From Streptomyces koelreuteriae (GTDB lineage Bacteria > Actinomycetota > Actinomycetes > Streptomycetales > Streptomycetaceae), in the NCBI RefSeq assembly GCF_018604545.1, contig NZ_CP075896.1, positions 496,001-560,000 of the forward strand: a stretch of DNA of 64,000 bases. Reading direction: 5' to 3'. Under the pieces are notes generated by a model. It had not been told where the DNA came from. It searched no databases and saw only the letters and a program-made list of their open reading frames with translations. The translations under genes and the position numbers were made by a program. Positions 59,959-64,000 of the stretch are shown here, piece by piece; the stretch's first letter is position 1, and each line of letters opens with the position of its first letter.

Positions 59959-60741
59959 TCAGGAGCCCGTCCCGCTCAGCACCTTGTCGAGCGAGGTGAT
60001 CTCGACACCGGCGGCGAGGAGTTCGCGGCGGATGCGGCCGGCCAGGGCGATCGCGCCGGGGCTGTCGCCGTGCAGCAGGACGGTGTCGCAGGCGACCGGG
60101 ATGTCCTTGCCCCCGGCGCTGCGGATGACTCCCTCGGTGACCATGCGCAGGGTCCGCCGGGCCACCTCGTCCGGGTCGTGGACGACCGCTCCGGGCTCCG
60201 AGCGGGGGACGAGGGTGCCGTCGTCGCGGTAGGCGCGGTCGGCGATGCCGACGATGCCCACGCGCAGTCCGCGGGCCCGGGCGGCATCGGCGAGTTCGCC
60301 GTCCTGCGCGAGGACGATCAGCGACTCGTCGAGGGAGGCGACGGCGTCCACGACGGCGCGGGCGTAGTCGGCGCGGACGGCGACCAGGTTGCCCAGGCGT
60401 CCGTGCGGGGCGACGTGCTGCACCCGGGTGCCGTGCGCGACAGCGAAGGCCTGGAGGGCGCCGATCTGGTACAGCACGTCGGTGCGGACCTCCTCGGGCG
60501 TGAGGTCCATGGCGCGGCGGCCGAAGCCGACCAGGTCGGGAAAGCTCGGGTGGGCGCCCACGGCGACCCGGTTCTCCACGCAGGTCCGGACGGTGGCGTC
60601 CATGATGCGCGGATCACCGGCGTGGAATCCGCAGGCGACATTGGCGGATGTCAGCATTTCCAGGAGCGCTTCGTCGTCGCCCATTGTGTAGGCGCCGAAT
60701 CCCTCGCCGAGATCGGCGACGAGATCAACCATGGGGGTCAT
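59959..60741 (-). CDS. pxpA: 5-oxoprolinase subunit A (LamB/YcsF family)
   Basis: A 260-residue YcsF-family protein: VDLVADLGEGFGAYTMGDDEALLEML at the start with the invariant DLGE and CGFHAGDP site, and VAVGAHPSFPDLVGFGRRAM. PxpA phosphorylates 5-oxoproline in the ATP-dependent ring opening. First gene of a seven-gene operon (pxpA-pxpB-pxpC-MFS-SDR-aminotransferase-RraA), read divergently from a LysR gene across 256 bp. Confidence 0.93.
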   Translation of the reverse strand: MTPMVDLVADLGEGFGAYTMGDDEALLEMLTSANVACGFHAGDPRIMDATVRTCVENRVAVGAHPSFPDLVGFGRRAMDLTPEEVRTDVLYQIGALQAFAVAHGTRVQHVAPHGRLGNLVAVRADYARAVVDAVASLDESLIVLAQDGELADAARARGLRVGIVGIADRAYRDDGTLVPRSEPGAVVHDPDEVARRTLRMVTEGVIRSAGGKDIPVACDTVLLHGDSPGAIALAGRIRRELLAAGVEITSLDKVLSGTGS

Positions 60742-60865
60742 GAAGTCCTCCGGGAGAATATGGGGAAGGACAATGCGAGGAGGGGAATGCCATCACGTGG
60801 TGGTGATTTCCCGAGAACCATCCGGGCTGGATGTTCCGCTCAACTTAATCCCCTGCTCGCTCGAC

Positions 60866-60889
60866 CGCCAATATGCGTTCGATCTGGCG
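60866..60889. promoter_or_regulatory. LysR-type dyad in the pxpA-lysR intergenic region
   Basis: CGCCA and TGGCG are perfect inverted arms 14 nt apart, centred about 120 bp from either start. The 256-bp region also holds a CATCC-N5-GGATG dyad (60819-60833) and ATCAC-N6-GTGAT (60792-60807). This is the likely binding region for the divergent LysR regulator; which dyad is used is not clear. Confidence 0.45.
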
Positions 60890-60997
60890 TTATCGCGAAC
60901 CGTTATGACCTGCCTCACACCCCAGGCCCCTCTCGGGGGTGTGCTGGGAGGTGGCCCCTCCCTACGATGAGGCTCCGCTCCCCGTGGAAGGCCCCGC

Positions 60998-61915
60998 ATG
61001 GACACCAGGCGTCTGTACTCGTTCATCAAGATCATTGACGCGGGGAGCATCACGCGCGCGGCGGACATCCTGCACATCGCGCAGCCCGCGCTCAGCCAGC
61101 AGTTGTCCGCGCTGGAGGCGCAGTTCGGGCAGCAGTTGCTGATCCGCAGCAAACGCGGGGTGGCCCCGACCGAGGCGGGCCGGGCGCTGTACCGGCACGC
61201 CCAGCTGATCCTGAGGCAGGTGGACCTCGCGCACGCCGCCGTGGAGGTCTCCGGCCGGGCTCCCGCCGGCAGCGTGTCCGTGGGTCTCGCGCCGTACAGC
61301 CTGGGCGCGGCGCTCGCGCTGCCGCTGCTGAAGAGCGTGCGTGAGCGCTATCCGGACATCCTGCTGCACATCAACGAGAACTTCGGCGGTGTGATCAGCG
61401 AGGCCATCATGACCGGGCGGATGGACATGGCGTTCATCTACGGGGCCGGCCCGCTGCGGGGTGTGCAGTTCGAGCCGTTGCGGACGGAGGACCTGTTCCT
61501 GATCGGCGCGCCCGGGGACACGGCCCCGCACAAGGCGGGTGAAGTGGATCTGGACGAGCTCAAGGACGTGCCGCTGCTGCTGCCCAGCCGTATCCACACG
61601 ATCCGGCAGGTGGTGGACGCGGCTTTCCAGCAGGCCTCGCTCCTGCCGAACGTGGCGGGCGAGGTCGAGTCGGCGCTGACGCTCGTCAACGCCGTGGACG
61701 CGGGCCTCGGCGCCACCGTCCTGCCCTGGTCGGCCGCGCGGGCCATTCTCGATGTCCGCTCATTGTCGGTGCGGCGCATCGTGCATCCCGTGATCCAGGT
61801 GAAGCTGTCCCTGGTGACCTCGGACAACCAACCCCTCTCGGAACCCGCCCTGGCGGTGCACGATCTGTTCCTGGAACTCATCACGGCCTTTGACGAGACA
61901 CCGCACGAAGGATAA
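60998..61915 (+). CDS. LysR-family regulator (Nac-like)
   Basis: A 305-residue LysR protein: HTH AGSITRAADILHIAQPALSQQLSALEAQFG within the first 60 residues and the coinducer domain thereafter. The N-terminus RLYSFIKIIDAGSITRAADILHIAQ and a 300-residue length fit the nitrogen-assimilation-control-like subgroup. It is divergent from the pxpA operon and is its likely activator with the pathway compound as coinducer. It is followed 91 bp later by the dehydrogenase gene. Confidence 0.92.
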   Translation: MDTRRLYSFIKIIDAGSITRAADILHIAQPALSQQLSALEAQFGQQLLIRSKRGVAPTEAGRALYRHAQLILRQVDLAHAAVEVSGRAPAGSVSVGLAPYSLGAALALPLLKSVRERYPDILLHINENFGGVISEAIMTGRMDMAFIYGAGPLRGVQFEPLRTEDLFLIGAPGDTAPHKAGEVDLDELKDVPLLLPSRIHTIRQVVDAAFQQASLLPNVAGEVESALTLVNAVDAGLGATVLPWSAARAILDVRSLSVRRIVHPVIQVKLSLVTSDNQPLSEPALAVHDLFLELITAFDETPHEG

Positions 61916-62006
61916 GGAAACGCAATAGCGTCACACGGAACCTCTATTTGTTTCCGGTGGCAGTCGCGGCTAGCTTTCTGCGAAAATCGCTGCCCTGGAG
62001 ACATGA

Positions 62007-63005
62007 ATGAAGAAGCGTGTGCTCACCACCCGTGAAAACCTGCCCGGCAACGGCCTGGACCGTTTGGCCGGGGCAGCGGAATTGGTGGCGTGGCCGGGCG
62101 ACGGCAAGCCCGGCCCCTCGGACCTCGCGGCGCTCGCTCCCGGAGTCAGCGCCGTCCTCGCTCTGGGCAACGACCCGGTGGACGGCGCGCTGATGGACGC
62201 CGCCGGCCCCTCCCTGCGGGTCGTCGCGCTGGCGAGCATGGGCTTCGACAACGTCGACCGGAACGCCGCCGCCGAGCGCGGCATCGTCGTCACGCACACC
62301 CCACGGGTGCTCGCGGAGACCACCGCCGACCTCACCTTCGCCCTGATCCTCGCCGCCCGCCGACGGATCGGCGCCGCCGGAGCGAGCCTGGCGTCGGGCT
62401 CCTGGGGTCTGTTCCGGATGCACGACTACCTCGGCCTGGACATCCACGGAGCCACCCTCGGTCTGGTCGGCTACGGCCAGATCGGCCGCGCGGTGGCCCG
62501 CCGGGCCCACGGATTCGGCATGCGCGTGATCCACCACGACCCCTACGCGCCCGACGACGACCTCTCCACCTCGGTCGATCTGGCCACGCTGCTCGCCGAG
62601 TCCGACGTCGTGTCGCTGCACGTGCCGCTCACCGAGGAGACACGGCATCTGATCTCGGCCCCCGAACTGGCCGCGATGAAGCCCACGGCCACGCTGGTCA
62701 GCACCGCCCGCGGCGGTGTCGTAGACGAGGAGGCCCTGCTGCACGCCGTCCGTGAGGGGCGGCTGCACTCCGCCGGACTCGACGTCTTCGAACGCGAGCC
62801 GATGGGACCGGAGTTGTCTCCGCTGGTCGCCGAGCCCAACGTGGTCACGCTCCCCCACATCGGCTCGGCCACCGAAGCCACCCGGGCCGCCATGGTCGAT
62901 CTGGCGGTGGACAACATCCTCGACGTCCTGGCCGAACGCCCCGCGCGGACGCCGCTGCCGGGCAGCCTGGCGGTGCCGTCCTCGACGGAGGCGGCATCAC
63001 GCTGA
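62007..63005 (+). CDS. D-isomer-specific 2-hydroxyacid dehydrogenase
   Basis: A 332-residue NAD-dependent dehydrogenase: GLVGYGQIGRAVARRAHGFGMRV in the cofactor domain, then the catalytic residues in VSTARGGVVDE (Arg), FEREPM (Glu) and LPHIGSA (His). It could interconvert a 2-oxo acid and a D-2-hydroxy acid, for example hydroxypyruvate or a product of the aldolase in the neighbouring operon. It lacks an ACT domain, so it is not a typical SerA. Shares the direction of the LysR gene, but with 91 bp between them co-transcription is uncertain. Confidence 0.9.
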   Translation: MKKRVLTTRENLPGNGLDRLAGAAELVAWPGDGKPGPSDLAALAPGVSAVLALGNDPVDGALMDAAGPSLRVVALASMGFDNVDRNAAAERGIVVTHTPRVLAETTADLTFALILAARRRIGAAGASLASGSWGLFRMHDYLGLDIHGATLGLVGYGQIGRAVARRAHGFGMRVIHHDPYAPDDDLSTSVDLATLLAESDVVSLHVPLTEETRHLISAPELAAMKPTATLVSTARGGVVDEEALLHAVREGRLHSAGLDVFEREPMGPELSPLVAEPNVVTLPHIGSATEATRAAMVDLAVDNILDVLAERPARTPLPGSLAVPSSTEAASR

Positions 63006-63049
63006 GCGGAATCCTCACGCCTCCGGACCGCTCACACCGGCTCTGAGGA

Positions 63050-64000
63050 TCACGCCCGGCCCGGCCGATGTCGTGACCGTTGCGCGTCCAGGGCCGCGAT
63101 GGCGACATGCAACTGCGCCCGGCAGTCGCCGGATTCGAGGTCCGCACGCAGGATGTCCTCGATGAGGTGCAGGCGTTGGTAGAGCGCCTGGCGTGACAGG
63201 TGGCTGCGCCGGGCCGCGATCGACTTGTTACCGGCGGAGGCGAGGTAGTGGCGCAGGGTGGTCAGCAGGTCCGTGCCGTGGTCCTGGTCGTGGGCGAGCA
63301 GCGCGGACAGTTGGCGTTCGGCGTAGGCCTGGATCCGGGGGTCGTCGCGCAGGGAGTAGAAGAGCTGGGGCAGGCCGATGTCGGCGATGGTGTGGACGGC
63401 CGCCGGGCCGACGGGCGGCACGGCGTCGGCGACCTGTTCCGCCTCGGCGGCGGAGCGGGCCACCTCGGACAGTTCGCCCACCTCGGCACCGACGTAGACG
63501 GGTGCGCCGGCGAGTTCGCTGATGTCGGTGGCCAGCGGACGCCAGCCGCCCGGCTCCCGGTAGGCCAGGAGCAACCCGATGCCGCGCTCGCCCAGGTCTC
63601 CCACGAGGGCGCTGCCCTCCAGCCGTGCGCGCAGCTTGTCGAGGAGGGCGTCGCGGTCGGCGGCGCAGACCAGCACGACGGCGAGTCTGCGCCCATGGGT
63701 GGGCACGCCGAGCGCGGTGATCTTCGTCCGGGTGTCGCGCCAGGACAGGTGCCGCTGCTCCAGGACGTCGAGCAGCGCGTCCCGTTGGGCCTGTTCCTCC
63801 CAGCGCGTCTCATGGGTGAGCCGGGACAGGGTGAGGGCGATGGCCGCCCGCTCCAGGACCATCACATGGTCGGTGTGGAACCGCTGCTCGGCGGTGCATC
63901 CGGGGAGCATGGCCAGTCGTCCCCAGCGCTGTCCGCGGAACTCCACGGAGGTGACCAGCCAGCCCTCCTGGCCGCACACCTCGGTGCGTTCGGTGGGCGA
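63050..64000 (-). CDS. PucR-type transcriptional regulator, 5' end outside window
   Basis: At least 317 residues are visible; the frame runs off the right edge, so the N-terminus is missing. It shows a GAF-like or purine-catabolism-type sensor region, a GGDEF-like middle part typical of PucR/CdaR proteins and a C-terminal HTH (AARRSHLSRQALYQRLHLIEDIL, close to the PucR HTH_30 family). PucR-family members control catabolic operons in response to metabolites. It may regulate genes to the right or the dehydrogenase; this cannot be decided here. Confidence 0.85.
   Translation of the reverse strand, partial: SPTERTEVCGQEGWLVTSVEFRGQRWGRLAMLPGCTAEQRFHTDHVMVLERAAIALTLSRLTHETRWEEQAQRDALLDVLEQRHLSWRDTRTKITALGVPTHGRRLAVVLVCAADRDALLDKLRARLEGSALVGDLGERGIGLLLAYREPGGWRPLATDISELAGAPVYVGAEVGELSEVARSAAEAEQVADAVPPVGPAAVHTIADIGLPQLFYSLRDDPRIQAYAERQLSALLAHDQDHGTDLLTTLRHYLASAGNKSIAARRSHLSRQALYQRLHLIEDILRADLESGDCRAQLHVAIAALDAQRSRHRPGRA

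Overview
The window is high-GC actinobacterial DNA, almost certainly from a Streptomyces chromosome. Its genes show very strong G/C in third codon positions, GTG starts, many ATGA/GTGA stop-start overlaps, ECF sigma and STAS/anti-sigma genes, and an iron box of the DmdR/IdeR type. Genes are densely packed. I see no tRNA, rRNA, insertion sequence, prophage or CRISPR array. The first ~130 bases and the right edge cut into flanking DNA; the PucR-type gene at 63050-64000 is incomplete at its 5' end.

Left part (0-14 kb). A PLP dehydratase with its DauR/YheO-type regulator is followed by a complete Zn-type ABC importer (lipoprotein, ATPase, permease) behind a Zur-like box. Next come a berberine-bridge-type flavin oxidase and an alpha/beta hydrolase. 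Then there is an iron-boxed locus: a divergent FhuF-like Fe-S reductase gene and a four-gene NRPS-independent siderophore operon (ATP-grasp ligase, two IucA/IucC synthetases, PLP decarboxylase). It has the gene content of vibrioferrin pvsABDE without the pvsC exporter. The first IucA/IucC gene carries the only in-frame TTA codon I noticed.

Middle part (14-34 kb). An ECF sigma factor lies downstream of a Met/His-rich membrane protein. A run of single genes follows (AlkZ-like glycosylase, SDR, methyltransferase, VOC protein, alpha-carbonic anhydrase, NTF2-like protein). A GNAT / fused Nik/Dpp-type permease / MFS operon then starts at an apparently leaderless promoter overlapped by a palindrome. 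A Ser/Thr kinase is followed by a cobalamin-riboswitch-controlled CbiMNQO cobalt importer, and a second cobalamin riboswitch controls metE. Zn, Fe, Co, possibly Ni and possibly Cu functions therefore share about 30 kb.

34-41 kb holds visible scars: a leftover C-terminal fragment of a secreted glycoside-hydrolase-like protein beside a LacI regulator with a striking 26-bp palindrome, and a GntR-type regulator whose 3' end is replaced by the C-terminus of an aconitase. Between them is an intact RsbQ / RsbP / STAS energy-stress module.

40-54 kb: an ABC exporter; a TetR repressor with repeats and a palindrome in front of an APC permease-amidohydrolase pair; two MFS transporters; a Rieske oxygenase; a lipoprotein; and a divergent STAS / HATPase pair.

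54-64 kb: a seven-gene minus-strand operon (pxpA-pxpB-pxpC, MHS transporter, SDR, aminotransferase, RraA-type aldolase) with a divergent LysR gene, a D-2-hydroxyacid dehydrogenase and a PucR regulator. Taken together these enzymes suggest import, ring opening, transamination and retro-aldol cleavage of a substituted 5-oxoproline or 4-hydroxyglutamate. This is the best candidate here for an undescribed pathway.
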